Source: CAZDYP01 sp964509505
GTDB taxonomy: Bacteria > Chloroflexota > Anaerolineae > JACRMK01
Assembly (NCBI GenBank): GCA_964509505.1
Contig: CAZDYP010000035.1
Coordinates: 1-33,874 of the forward strand
DNA: 33,874 nucleotides
Direction of reading: 5' to 3'
In this document: in pieces, positions 14,586 to 22,845 of the stretch
Numbering within the stretch: position 1 is the first letter of the stretch
How the letters are laid out: each line of letters opens with the position of its first letter
Translations under genes and position numbers: made by a program
The notes under the pieces: generated by a model
What the model was told of the DNA's origin: nothing
The model's input: the letters and a program-made list of their open reading frames with translations, nothing else
Databases searched by the model: none

Positions 14586-16607
14586 TTATGCTGTTGCCAA
14601 CTGTGTTTCCGTCACGCGCGCGTCTTCCAACAATTGCGAGGAATAGATCTCCGCGTAGATTTCCGACGAGTCCAACAGTTCTTCGTGTGTGCCGCGCGCG
14701 ACGATACGCCCTTTGTCGAGGACGAGAATTTGGTCGGCGTTGACGACGGTGCTGATGCGTTGCGCGATGACGAACGACGTGCGCCCCTTCATCAGCTGGT
14801 CGAGCGCCTGTTGGATGCGATACTCCGTCGCCAGGTCAACGCTGCTGGTCGAGTCGTCGAGAATCAGGATGCGCGGATTCAACAACAACGCGCGCGCGAT
14901 GGCGATGCGTTGCTTCTGCCCGCCGCTCAATGTCGAACCGCGCTCGCCGACGGGCGTATCGTAGCCTTTCGGAAATTCCATGATGAAGTCGTGCGCCGCC
15001 GCCGCTTGCGCTGCCGCGATGATTTCCTCTATCGTCGCTTCGGGTTTGCCGAAGGCGATGTTGTCGCGGATGGCGCCGCTGAACAGCGTCGTCTCTTGCA
15101 AGACGATGCCAATGTGATCGCGCAAACTTTCGAGCGTCACATCGCGCACGTCCTGTCCATCAATCATGACTTGGCCTTCGCTCACATCGTAGAAGCGCGG
15201 CAGCAAATTGATGATGGTCGTCTTGCCGCTGCCTGTCGCGCCAAGCAAGGCTATCGTCTGGCCGGGCTTTGCTTCGAATGTGACGTTACTCAGCACAGGC
15301 TCGCCGCCTTTGAAGTAACGGAAGGTCACGTTCTCGAATTGCACGTTGCCCTTGACATTGGTGAGCGCTTGGGCATTAGGTTTGTTCTCGACCTCGTTCT
15401 TCGCGTCGAGAATCTCGAAGATGCGTTCAGCCGATGCGCCTGCTTGCGCCATGAGGGTGATGATGAAGCCGAGCTGTCCCATCGGCAAGAAGAGATACAC
15501 CAAATACAAACTGAACTTCTGCCACTCGCCGAGCGTCAATGTGCCTTCGATGATTTGCCGACCACCGAAATACAACACAGCGGCTTGCCCGAAGTTGGCG
15601 AGCGCGAAGATGAACGGCATGATGAACGAGAAGATGCGCGAGACACGGATGGCTTGCCACAGCACGTCATCAGCCGCTCGATCAAAGCGCGCTTGTTCAT
15701 ACGGTTCACGCGCAAACGCCCGCACGACTTTCAAGCCTGCGAGATTTTCTTGCAAGACGGTGTTCAGCGCCGACAGCTTCGTTTGCACTTGCATGAACAA
15801 CGGTTGCGCGATGATGCCGAAGCCCATGAAGACGAGGAAGGCGATGGGCAAGATGGGCAGCACGACGAGCGTGAGGCTCATGTTCGTGAGCGCCAGCACG
15901 ACGATGGTGCCGACGAGCAACACGACCGCGTGCAGCGCGGCAATCAAGCCCTGTCCAATGAACAAGCGCACCTTCTCGACATCGTCGGTCGCGCGAATCA
16001 TCAATTGCCCTGTTTGGTTTTTGTCGTGATAGCTGAACGAGAGGCGTTGAATCTTGGCAAACAGCTCGCCGCGAAAATCAAACGCCACATTTTGCGAGAG
16101 GCGCTCTGCGTTGAACAATTGCCCATAAGCGAACAGCGCGCGAAGCGCCGCAAACGCGACGATGACGAGAATCGCCAAGATGAGCGCGTGCGTCGCGCCG
16201 TCTTTGTTGGCTTGCAACTGCGCCAGCGTCACGCCGAGTCGTTGCGCGGCGGCCGCTTGAGCCGTCGCAGGCAACGCGAGAATTTGTGCGGCGCGGTAGG
16301 CGGTGATGATGGTGTTGATGATGTTTTCGACGAGCTGCGGCACCATCAACTGCGCGGCTGTCGCCAACAACAACGAACTGTATGCGATGAACACCAGCGG
16401 GCGATAGCGTCCTACATAGCAGAGCGCGCGCCACAACATTTTGGGATTGCCGCGCTCACGACCGCGACCCATACTGCGTCTTGCGCCTGTCGCGGAGCCA
16501 AGTCCTGACAGTGTATTTTGCGGCGCTGAAGGATCGCGTGCGCCGCTTTGTGGTCCCTGACCATTGCCGCTCGCGCGGCCGTTTCCCCTCATACTTTGTT
16601 CCTGCAT
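14586..16607 (-). CDS. ABC exporter half-transporter with degenerate ATPase site (TM287-like subunit)
   Basis: This 673-residue protein has an unusual Gly/Ser/Arg-rich N-terminus of about 50 residues, six membrane helices and an ATPase domain. Walker A is GATGSGKTT near residue 454 and the signature is a canonical LSGGQKQR. Walker B ends in Asp instead of the catalytic Glu (ILILDDSTSS near 581), and the switch His is Gln (FVIAQRIST near 614). These two changes mark the non-hydrolytic subunit of heterodimeric exporters such as TM287 or BmrC. The downstream gene supplies the other half. The ATG at 16607 follows AGGAG. It lies downstream of the marR gene and presumably in its operon, although the N gap hides part of that junction. 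Confidence 0.92.
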   Translation of the reverse strand: MQEQSMRGNGRASGNGQGPQSGARDPSAPQNTLSGLGSATGARRSMGRGRERGNPKMLWRALCYVGRYRPLVFIAYSSLLLATAAQLMVPQLVENIINTIITAYRAAQILALPATAQAAAAQRLGVTLAQLQANKDGATHALILAILVIVAFAALRALFAYGQLFNAERLSQNVAFDFRGELFAKIQRLSFSYHDKNQTGQLMIRATDDVEKVRLFIGQGLIAALHAVVLLVGTIVVLALTNMSLTLVVLPILPIAFLVFMGFGIIAQPLFMQVQTKLSALNTVLQENLAGLKVVRAFAREPYEQARFDRAADDVLWQAIRVSRIFSFIMPFIFALANFGQAAVLYFGGRQIIEGTLTLGEWQKFSLYLVYLFLPMGQLGFIITLMAQAGASAERIFEILDAKNEVENKPNAQALTNVKGNVQFENVTFRYFKGGEPVLSNVTFEAKPGQTIALLGATGSGKTTIINLLPRFYDVSEGQVMIDGQDVRDVTLESLRDHIGIVLQETTLFSGAIRDNIAFGKPEATIEEIIAAAQAAAAHDFIMEFPKGYDTPVGERGSTLSGGQKQRIAIARALLLNPRILILDDSTSSVDLATEYRIQQALDQLMKGRTSFVIAQRISTVVNADQILVLDKGRIVARGTHEELLDSSEIYAEIYSSQLLEDARVTETQLATA

Positions 16608-16765
16608 CCCTAACTCCTAACAAGGTGTGAATCGTGTGTTGCGTGAGCTGGCATGTTGACGTGTTGCATATTTCGCTGAAGAGCATCTCACAAAATTGTG
16701 AAGCAATTGTGGAGACAGCATAGAAGGAGTGTGAATGTCGTGTTGCTCTCTATCATAAACCGCCC

Positions 16766-16865
16766 NNNNNNNNNNNNNNNNNNNNNNNNNNNNNNNNNNN
16801 NNNNNNNNNNNNNNNNNNNNNNNNNNNNNNNNNNNNNNNNNNNNNNNNNNNNNNNNNNNNNNNNN
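16766..16865. other. Assembly gap (100 N)
   Basis: Exactly 100 N, the usual placeholder for a gap of unknown length. It removes the 3' end of the marR gene. The 158 bases between the gap and the exporter gene (16608-16765) show no gene that I can support. They contain the repeated word CAATTGTG/CACAAAATTGTG near 16690-16712. Confidence 0.98.
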
Positions 16866-17305
16866 CCGAGAAAGACGAAGTGATTGCCCATTTGCGTTTG
16901 TAGCAGTTTGCGCCCCTTGGGTGTCAGCTTGATAAGAAACTTGCGGCGGTCGGTGCCATGCAATTCGCGGGTGATGTAGCCGCTCTCTTCGAGATTGTTG
17001 ATGAGCGCGCTGGCGGTGTTGCGGCTGATGTTCTGGTGCTCGCTCAACTCGGAGGGCATCATGCCATCGCTCTGCCCATGTTGCTCGCCGCGCATCAGGT
17101 GCATCAATAATCGAAACTGGGGCCACGTGAGTCCGGTCTTTTCCAACTTCTTTTCGGCAATGTGGATGAGGTGGTTACTGGCGCGGTGCAAGTGACCGAA
17201 CAGCAAGACGCTCGTCACGTCGGCGTCGGGGCTGATGGTCTTGATGAACTCGCTGAACTTCTCGCGGCTGGGGAAAGCCAGCACAGGGTGTTTCGTGTCG
17301 GGCAT
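16866..17305 (-). CDS. MarR-family transcriptional regulator (3' end lost in assembly gap)
   Basis: About 146 residues are readable before the N gap. A dimerisation helix (SVLLFGHLHRASNHLIHIAEKKL) is followed by the winged helix-turn-helix: LTWPQFRLLMHLMRG, MPSELSEHQNISRNTASALINNLEESGYI, then the wing TRELHGTDRRKFLIKLTPKGRKLL. This is a classic MarR layout. About 20-30 residues are probably missing. The ATG at 17305 follows AGGT. An in-frame TTG at 17332 is less likely. MarR proteins usually repress adjacent drug-export genes and their own gene, releasing DNA when a ligand binds. Here the two exporter subunit genes follow on the same strand, and an inverted repeat overlaps the promoter. Confidence 0.88.
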
Positions 17306-17338
17306 ATCACTACCTATGAATGATTCGCTCAAGAATTG

Positions 17339-17392
17339 TTCGTTATCGAACTATACGAAGGTGAATTATACGAGGACGAAGGAGTTTGTCAA
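17339..17392 (-). promoter_or_regulatory. Promoter and putative MarR operator of the exporter operon
   Basis: On the minus strand TTGACA (17392-17387) and TATAAT (17370-17365) are perfect hexamers 16 nt apart. Just downstream, at the expected start site, lies a 21-base inverted repeat (17339-17359) with arms TTCGT and ACGAA. The motif TATACGA also recurs at 17352-17358 and 17367-17373. Placement over the transcription start fits autorepression by the MarR protein. Confidence 0.78.
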
Positions 17393-17415
17393 ATGAGGCA
17401 AATTGAAAATTTGCC

Positions 17416-18762
17416 TTACATGGGGTGAGGGGGGAGGACATCGGCCAGCTTCAAGTGAATGGTGATGGTGGTGCCGTGTCCGACTGCGCTCGTCGCTGCG
17501 ATGACGCCGCCGTGCGCCTCCACGATGGATTTGGCAATTGTCAAGCCCAAGCCTGATTCGCCGCCCGCTTGCGCGCGCGCGGCGTCGCCGCGATAAAAGC
17601 GCTCGAAGATGTTGGGCAACACGTCGGGCGCGATGCCTTCGCCGTTATCGCGCACCTCCAATGCAATCGCGTCGCCCTCGCATCGCGCCGACAAAATGAT
17701 TTGTCCCCCAGCGGGCGTGTGGCGCAGCGCGTTGCCGATGAGGTTGCCCATGACCTGCGCCAGGCGTTCAGGATCAATTGCGAGCGAAGGTAAATCCGGT
17801 TCGACCTGGTGCTGTAAGGTGATGTGTTTCTGCGCAGCCAGCGGTTCGTAGGCGGTGACTATGCGCGCGAAAAATGTTTGCAGTGAGGTGGGTTGACGAT
17901 TCAATTTCAATTCGCCCGCATCGGCTAACGACAGCACACGTAAATCTTCTACTAAATGTTGCAGGTGTTGGATTTCGGTATGTATCGTCTCGAACCGTGT
18001 GCGTGTCGGCTCAAGCACGCCATCGCGCAACGCCTCGACGTAGCCACCGATGACGGTCAGCGGCGTGCGTAAATCATGGGCGATGTCGGCGGTCATCTGA
18101 CGTCGCAACCGATGCGCGTGGTCGAGGTCGGCGCTCATCTGATTGAAGGCAATGGTCAATGCGCCCAGCTCGTCGCGTGAGGGAATGGACACTTGTTGCT
18201 TGAGCTTGCCTTGCGCCATCGCGCGAATGGCGCGCGTCAGCTCACGCACGGGGTTGGTCAGTGTGCGCGACAGCACGATGCCGCCGAGCAACGCCAAAGC
18301 CGTTGCGCCAAGAGCGGCGAGGAGTAGGGCGCGATTGGTGCGCGCGAGGTACTGTTGTTCACGTGGGTCGAGAGGCGGCGGATTGTCGGGCGGCAACATG
18401 AAGCCGATGAGCCGTCCATCCACTTCGACGCGCACACCGCGCGCGCGCAAGCCATCAGGCACGCGCTCGCCCTCGCGGAAGGGTGGCACAGACACGACGA
18501 CGAAACCGTTGAGGTCGGTGAACAAAAACATTGGCGGCAGTGGGATGCGACGGCGGAGTTGGTCTGCGAGGCCGTTCAACGCGCCATTGACGCGATAGTA
18601 GTTGGAGACTTCGGCGACGAATTGGCGTTGCGCTTGATCAAAGACGAGTTGGTTGAACTCTTGCACGGTCAGCACATACGTCAGCAACATGGCGAGCGCG
18701 GTGCCGATGATGCTGATGAGCAAGAACGCGGCGATGAGTTTCAGGCGAATGGAGGGGAGCAT
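17416..18762 (-). CDS. Sensor histidine kinase with HAMP domain
   Basis: This 448-residue protein has a membrane helix near residues 8-32, an extracytoplasmic sensor domain of about 110 residues and a second membrane helix near 150-172. A HAMP linker follows, then the phosphoacceptor box MTADIAHDLRTPL with His near residue 229. The ATPase boxes are GNLIGNALRHTP (N), EVRDNGEGIAP (G1), FERFYRG (F) and SGLGLTIAK (G2). It is a membrane kinase that phosphorylates the OmpR-type regulator encoded directly upstream. The signal is unknown. ATG 18762 lies 7 nt after the regulator's stop codon. An upstream in-frame ATG (18789) overlapping the regulator gene is possible. Confidence 0.92.
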   Translation of the reverse strand: MLPSIRLKLIAAFLLISIIGTALAMLLTYVLTVQEFNQLVFDQAQRQFVAEVSNYYRVNGALNGLADQLRRRIPLPPMFLFTDLNGFVVVSVPPFREGERVPDGLRARGVRVEVDGRLIGFMLPPDNPPPLDPREQQYLARTNRALLLAALGATALALLGGIVLSRTLTNPVRELTRAIRAMAQGKLKQQVSIPSRDELGALTIAFNQMSADLDHAHRLRRQMTADIAHDLRTPLTVIGGYVEALRDGVLEPTRTRFETIHTEIQHLQHLVEDLRVLSLADAGELKLNRQPTSLQTFFARIVTAYEPLAAQKHITLQHQVEPDLPSLAIDPERLAQVMGNLIGNALRHTPAGGQIILSARCEGDAIALEVRDNGEGIAPDVLPNIFERFYRGDAARAQAGGESGLGLTIAKSIVEAHGGVIAATSAVGHGTTITIHLKLADVLPPHPM

Positions 18763-18769
18763 GTGATGT

Positions 18770-19465
18770 TCAATCGTGCGACGAATCATCACGCAGGCGA
18801 TAGCCTACGCCGAAGACCGTTTCGATGTAACGCGGCTGACTGGGGTCAGGTTCGATCTTCGCGCGCAAGTTGCGGATATGCACATCAATCGTGCGCGCGA
18901 CGCCTTCAAACGCGGAACCTTGCAACGCTTCGAGCAGCGCCAAGCGCGAGAAGACACGCCGCGGCGCTGCCATGAAGATTGCCAACAAATCAAACTCGGA
19001 AGGGGTCAGGTGCACGGCGCGGCCTCCGACGGTGATGCAGTGATTGCCTTTGTCAAGCACGAGGTCGGCGACACGCAATACATCGTCGGGGATGGCAGGC
19101 TGTGTGACGCGGCGCAAAACGGCGCGAATGCGCGCGACGAGCTCACGCATTCCAAAGGGTTTGGTGAGGTAGTCGTCCGCCCCAAGTTCCAGTCCTAATA
19201 CTTTGTCGGTTTCTTCGAGCTTCGCCGTGAGCAAGATGATCGGCGTGGCGCGTTCTTTGCGATGCTCACGGATGAACGCATAGCCATCCATGTTAGGCAT
19301 CATGATGTCGAGCAAAATCAAGTCGGGTTTCTCGTGACGCGCGGCAAACAACGCTTCGCGACCGTTGTTCGCCGTGACGACGCGAAAGCCCTCGGCAGTG
19401 AGGTATTCGCGCACGAGGGTGCGGATGTTGGCTTGGTCATCCACGACGAGAATCGTTTGCGTCAT
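18770..19465 (-). CDS. OmpR/PhoB-family response regulator
   Basis: This 231-residue protein has a receiver domain (acidic pair DD at 9-10, phosphoacceptor Asp53 in LILLDIMMPNMDG, Thr in ILLTAK, Lys in YLTKPFG) and a C-terminal winged helix (LTPSEFDLLAIFM, ARTIDVHIRNLRAKIE, ETVFGVGYRL). It is a DNA-binding transcription factor activated by the histidine kinase encoded 7 nt downstream. The gene starts 6 nt after the gtrA-type gene on the same strand, so the three genes are probably one operon. Its targets cannot be identified from the window. Confidence 0.94.
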   Translation of the reverse strand: MTQTILVVDDQANIRTLVREYLTAEGFRVVTANNGREALFAARHEKPDLILLDIMMPNMDGYAFIREHRKERATPIILLTAKLEETDKVLGLELGADDYLTKPFGMRELVARIRAVLRRVTQPAIPDDVLRVADLVLDKGNHCITVGGRAVHLTPSEFDLLAIFMAAPRRVFSRLALLEALQGSAFEGVARTIDVHIRNLRAKIEPDPSQPRYIETVFGVGYRLRDDSSHD

Positions 19466-19471
19466 AGGTCG

Positions 19472-19900
19472 TTATTTTTTGAAGATGATGAACTTGCTGA
19501 TGACGAAATTCCAAAAGAATGATATGCCTGTCGCAAACAAGAACGCGAAATTTTTGGAGAGCATCAACCAGTTCAAGCCAATGTAATAAGCGGCGCTGTT
19601 GAGCAGTACGCCGATAATGCTTACGCCGATGAACGGCGCCAACACTAGCCAACTTGCATTCGAGCGAAATGTCCAACGACGATTCCAGTAAAAACTGTTG
19701 AGTACGCCCGCACTATATGAAATGGCTTTCGCCACTGCTTGGAACGCATCGAGCTCGTGAATGCTCAAGGTCAAAGCGGATAATATAACGTAATCTATGG
19801 CTGTGTTTAACACGCCGACCGCTAAAAATTTAATTGCTTGTTTCAGCGTGATGGGTAAGCGATGTCTAACCGAGTTCAGTTTGAGCAGATAAGTTTCCAT
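19472..19900 (-). CDS. GtrA-family membrane protein
   Basis: This 142-residue protein has four predicted membrane helices and the family landmarks: QAIKFLAVGVLNTAIDYVIL at the N-terminus, then NSFYWNRRWTFRS in the middle and NFVISKFIIF at the end. GtrA-like proteins are thought to flip polyprenyl-phosphate-linked sugars across the membrane for surface glycosylation. The mannosyltransferase gene just upstream could use such a donor, which is inference from proximity. ATG 19900 follows AAGGA. The open frame continues to 20092 but runs through the hairpin at 19966-19990, so I reject the longer form. The response regulator gene follows after 6 nt. Confidence 0.88.
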   Translation of the reverse strand: METYLLKLNSVRHRLPITLKQAIKFLAVGVLNTAIDYVILSALTLSIHELDAFQAVAKAISYSAGVLNSFYWNRRWTFRSNASWLVLAPFIGVSIIGVLLNSAAYYIGLNWLMLSKNFAFLFATGISFFWNFVISKFIIFKK

Positions 19901-19965
19901 GAACAATTCCTTGTAAGGTGTGGGCGTTAGCATACCATCGTGTACCTTTCTTTGGAAATTCAGAT

Positions 19966-19990
19966 CCGCAGGGTCTTTGAGACCCTGCGG
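19966..19990 (-). terminator. Hairpin between the GT39 and GtrA genes, probable terminator
   Basis: A perfect 11-bp stem (19966-19976 with 19980-19990) closes a 3-base loop. GTTTT follows on the plus strand. On the minus strand, the direction of the genes, the tail is only weakly T-rich. Its sequence style (GGGTCT...AGACCC) resembles the terminator at 12464-12496. Confidence 0.5.
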
Positions 19991-20030
19991 GTTTTCAAGT
20001 TGTGCGCAAACAGCAGCGGTAATCGCAGGG

Positions 20031-22223
20031 CTACTTTTTTCCGCAATCGAACAAGGTGGGCGATGACTCGACACGCATTGGCTGATTGGCATTGGACGAC
20101 TTCACATCGGCGCTGGCGCAATGCGCCTTCACCCATGCAAAGAGGTCCGACTTGCGCTCCAAGCCTTGCCCCAACACGAAGCGCACTTTGCCGGCGGTGA
20201 CGAGCTGCGCCAAGCGCTGGGCATCCACGATGTTATCGCTGCCCGAGAAACCGCCAAACGTCAGCACGGGCTTGCCTGTCGCAAGGATATAGGGCGCAGC
20301 GTCGTTGGCAGCCAACGTAGCGAGCAAGTAACCGTCGGGCTTTGCATTCGCTTGCAAGTAATCGAGCCATAGGGGTTGCGGCATGTTTGATGTGGGGGGA
20401 CGATTGTTAGATTGGGCTGGTGGTAGTGGGCGATTGACAATGGGTTGCGCCGATGGTTGTGTGGCTGGTTGTGACAGAGGATTGGTGGGTTGGGCTGATG
20501 GTCCCGCATTGGGCAACATGACATTGGGGTTGGCATTGAAGGTCGTTAGCGCAGACCACAGCAGCGGCGCGACGAGTGTGGCGCAGAGCATGAGCGCGAT
20601 GGCGATGATGGGCTGCGCGCGAACGATTCGCAACGTGATGAGACTTAGCAAGAGCAACATCCCCGCACTCACAATGACGCAGACGATGAGCGTTGCATTG
20701 TCTTGCAGTGTGACGATTTGAAAGATGATGGTCGCCAGCGCGAACAGCCATGCCATCACCCAGCTCCAACGTGCTCGGGTGAATGCCCATGCACCCATGC
20801 CGACGAGCGCTGCGATAGGGGGACCTAGCATGATGAGATAATAGGCATGCATGATGCCTGAGGTGAAGCTGAAGTATAGCGCTTCCGCCAAGAACCAGAT
20901 GGACCACAGCGCGAGCGACCAATGCTTCTCGTCCCACGCGCGTTTCCACACGACGGCGACGACGATGACAGGAATGCACAGCCACGCAAGCGGCAAGACC
21001 CAACTGGCTTCATCTACTAATGGCGTGATGAATAAGCGCATGATGCCTGGCTGACCGACTTCCATTTGTGGTCCCACGCCATTAGGTGGTGGATTGCCTT
21101 GTGGTGGAAGTGGCGCAATGGCATTAGGTGGATTGTTAGGTGATGGATTGTTTTGTGGTGGAGGCAATGGGCGCACATTATTGGCATTGGGATTGTTAGG
21201 GCGTGATGGATTGTTTTGTGGTGGGGGTAGTGGACGCGCATTGTTCGGCGCGTACACTGGCGGCGGAAGCTGTCCCATGTTGGTTGACATGGGTGGATTG
21301 TTGGGCGATGCGAGTGGAGCTGGGTTGCTCTGCGCAGCATTCACTCTGGGAGCGTTGGTTGGTGGAGGCCCGCCGAAGAGACGACTCAAGCCATTGTGTC
21401 CCATGATCAGCTCCATCACCGTGTTGTTTCGACTACTGCCGATGTAGGGACGTTGAGCGGTGGGCGTGAGATCAACTATCACAGCCCACGACAGCGAGAC
21501 GACGGCGAGCAAGACGCTTGCCATCGTAAGGTGCGCGATGCGTTTCAGCCAGGCGTGACGCGCGCCCAACAGATACGCAATATAAAACGCGGGCAACGGC
21601 ATGAATGCTTGCAGCATCTTGATATTGAAAGCAGCGCCGACGATGAATGTGCCTAACATCAGGTAGCGCAACTTGCCCGAATAGATGGAGTGGGCGAACG
21701 CCCATGCCGCAAGCAGCAACACAAAGACCAACAACCCATCCATCGTGTTGTTGCGTTCGGTGGCGATGGTCACGGGTGTGATAGCCAATGTTGACGCGGC
21801 GACGAGACCTGCGCCTGCGCCGAAGGCGCGTTTCACCATGGCATACAACAATGGGATAGATAACACGCCCGCGAGCGCTTGTGGGAGGGCAAGCGCGAAT
21901 CCATTGAACCCGAACAGGTATGCCGATGCGACTTGCACCCAAAAGCCCAATGGCGGCTTGTCCACTGTGACCGATGCGCCCGGCTCGAAGGCGGCGAAAA
22001 AGAAGTTGTGCCACGAGAGCATCATGCTCTTCACTGTCGCCGCGTAGTAGAGATTGCCAAACCCCGACGCGCCCAACTGATAGAAGCGTAGAAACGCGCC
22101 AAGCAAGACGATGGCGCACAAGGGCAACGCGACGACGAGGTTATGCTTAATACCGATTGTCTTACGCGAGATAAATGAGGCGCTACTGTTGGGCGCCATG
22201 AAATGCTCAGGGCTGACTGACAT
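20031..22223 (-). CDS. GT39-type mannosyltransferase (YycA-like) with Pro/Asn-rich insert
   Basis: This 730-residue multi-pass membrane protein resembles dolichyl-phosphate-mannose-protein mannosyltransferases and bacterial YycA/ArnT-like GT-C enzymes. The first external loop has FGNLYYAATVKSMM and VTVDKPPLGFWVQ. Later come ITPVTIATERNNTMD and RNNTVMELIMGHNGLSRLFGG. Such enzymes use polyprenyl-phosphate sugars to glycosylate proteins or lipids outside the cell. Between about residues 290 and 395 lies a Pro/Asn-rich insert with internal repeats (RPLPPPQNNPS twice), and another lies near 585-625. The C-terminal domain ends in a soluble region with KPVLTFGGFSGSDNIVD. The ATG at 22223 follows GGAGGG. 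The adjacent GtrA-type gene may serve the same pathway. Confidence 0.88.
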   Translation of the reverse strand: MSVSPEHFMAPNSSASFISRKTIGIKHNLVVALPLCAIVLLGAFLRFYQLGASGFGNLYYAATVKSMMLSWHNFFFAAFEPGASVTVDKPPLGFWVQVASAYLFGFNGFALALPQALAGVLSIPLLYAMVKRAFGAGAGLVAASTLAITPVTIATERNNTMDGLLVFVLLLAAWAFAHSIYSGKLRYLMLGTFIVGAAFNIKMLQAFMPLPAFYIAYLLGARHAWLKRIAHLTMASVLLAVVSLSWAVIVDLTPTAQRPYIGSSRNNTVMELIMGHNGLSRLFGGPPPTNAPRVNAAQSNPAPLASPNNPPMSTNMGQLPPPVYAPNNARPLPPPQNNPSRPNNPNANNVRPLPPPQNNPSPNNPPNAIAPLPPQGNPPPNGVGPQMEVGQPGIMRLFITPLVDEASWVLPLAWLCIPVIVVAVVWKRAWDEKHWSLALWSIWFLAEALYFSFTSGIMHAYYLIMLGPPIAALVGMGAWAFTRARWSWVMAWLFALATIIFQIVTLQDNATLIVCVIVSAGMLLLLSLITLRIVRAQPIIAIALMLCATLVAPLLWSALTTFNANPNVMLPNAGPSAQPTNPLSQPATQPSAQPIVNRPLPPAQSNNRPPTSNMPQPLWLDYLQANAKPDGYLLATLAANDAAPYILATGKPVLTFGGFSGSDNIVDAQRLAQLVTAGKVRFVLGQGLERKSDLFAWVKAHCASADVKSSNANQPMRVESSPTLFDCGKK

Positions 22224-22611
22224 GGTTCCCTCCGTACAAGATCCTTGAGGTTATATTTGCTCTGAGCATAACACACAGTTGTTCAAATGGTGTTTAGAGG
22301 AGATTAGGATTGGGTGAAGTTTGAGAAGTTGGGTAAAAGTGGGAAATAAAAACCACAGACTGTGCTCTGTGTCTCTGTGGGGAAATAGTTAGGGTTGCGT
22401 CAGGTGTCAATAAAGGCGCGAGCGTGTGCGAGAGATGCGTGGGTAGAGAGGGATGTGAACAAGAAGTTATGCGTAAAGTGTTTCTTGGGCATAGGAATCC
22501 CTCTTGATTCCTTAGCTGCTAGTGGTTATTGTGTGGGGAAATAGCCATTCTCACTTGATATGGCATTGTATAGAACATATTTTCCGCTCTGTTAAATCCT
22601 CCAACCTCCAT
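22224..22611. other. Gene-free region between divergent GT39 and rpoB units
   Basis: I see no supportable gene here. It contains a CACAGA/TCTGTG inverted repeat (22352-22379, arms CCACAGA and TCTGTGG) and a small hairpin GGAATC/GATTCC near 22494-22512. A short AACCTCC heptamer trace lies at 22597-22609, next to the rpoB promoter. A clear promoter for the GT39 gene was not found. Confidence 0.6.
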
Positions 22612-22640
22612 TTGACAATTTCTACCTCACAATTTATACT
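22612..22640 (+). promoter_or_regulatory. Strong sigma70-type promoter for rpoB
   Basis: TTGACA (22612-22617) and TATACT (22635-22640) lie exactly 17 nt apart, eleven of twelve consensus bases. Transcription would start near 22647 and give a leader of about 396 nt before rpoB. Confidence 0.78.
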
Positions 22641-22717
22641 AGTCGCTCGCAAGTTGCTTTGTGAACTCAGTGACATTCATTTCCCCGCCATTAACCGATT
22701 ACGCCAATACACATACG

Positions 22718-22776
22718 ACGGGGCCAGCGATCTCTACTTATAATAGAGGAAGGAGTGCAACAAGGGATGGCCCCGT
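22718..22776 (+). promoter_or_regulatory. Structured element in the rpoB leader (9-bp inverted repeat)
   Basis: ACGGGGCCA (22718-22726) pairs perfectly with TGGCCCCGT (22768-22776). Inside, CTCTA (22732-22736) pairs with TAGAG (22744-22748), followed by the purine-rich AGGAAGGAG. A perfect TATAAT (22739-22744) sits in the inner hairpin loop but has no good -35 partner. A five-codon frame starts at ATG 22767 after AGGAG at some distance. Function unknown. Confidence 0.55.
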
Positions 22777-22845
22777 TAGATTAGGGCAAACGAATCTTTG
22801 CTCTGTATCGGTGGTCATTCCGCGCTTGCAACCCCATCTTTAATT

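Noticed and set aside
14535..16508. A very long open frame (657 codons) on the plus strand opposite the exporter subunit gene.
   Set aside because: It is the GC-driven antisense shadow of a clear ABC exporter gene. Its translation is Arg/His/Glu-rich without recognisable domains.
16688..16765. A C-terminal continuation of MarR after the N gap.
   Set aside because: The gap length is a placeholder, so the frame beyond it cannot be known.
19901..20092. An N-terminal extension of the GtrA protein.
   Set aside because: It passes through the intergenic hairpin and overlaps the end of the GT39 gene. ATG 19900 has AAGGA in place.
22522..22743. A small open frame of 73 codons upstream of rpoB.
   Set aside because: It contains the rpoB promoter and leader, has no ribosome-binding site and no family resemblance.
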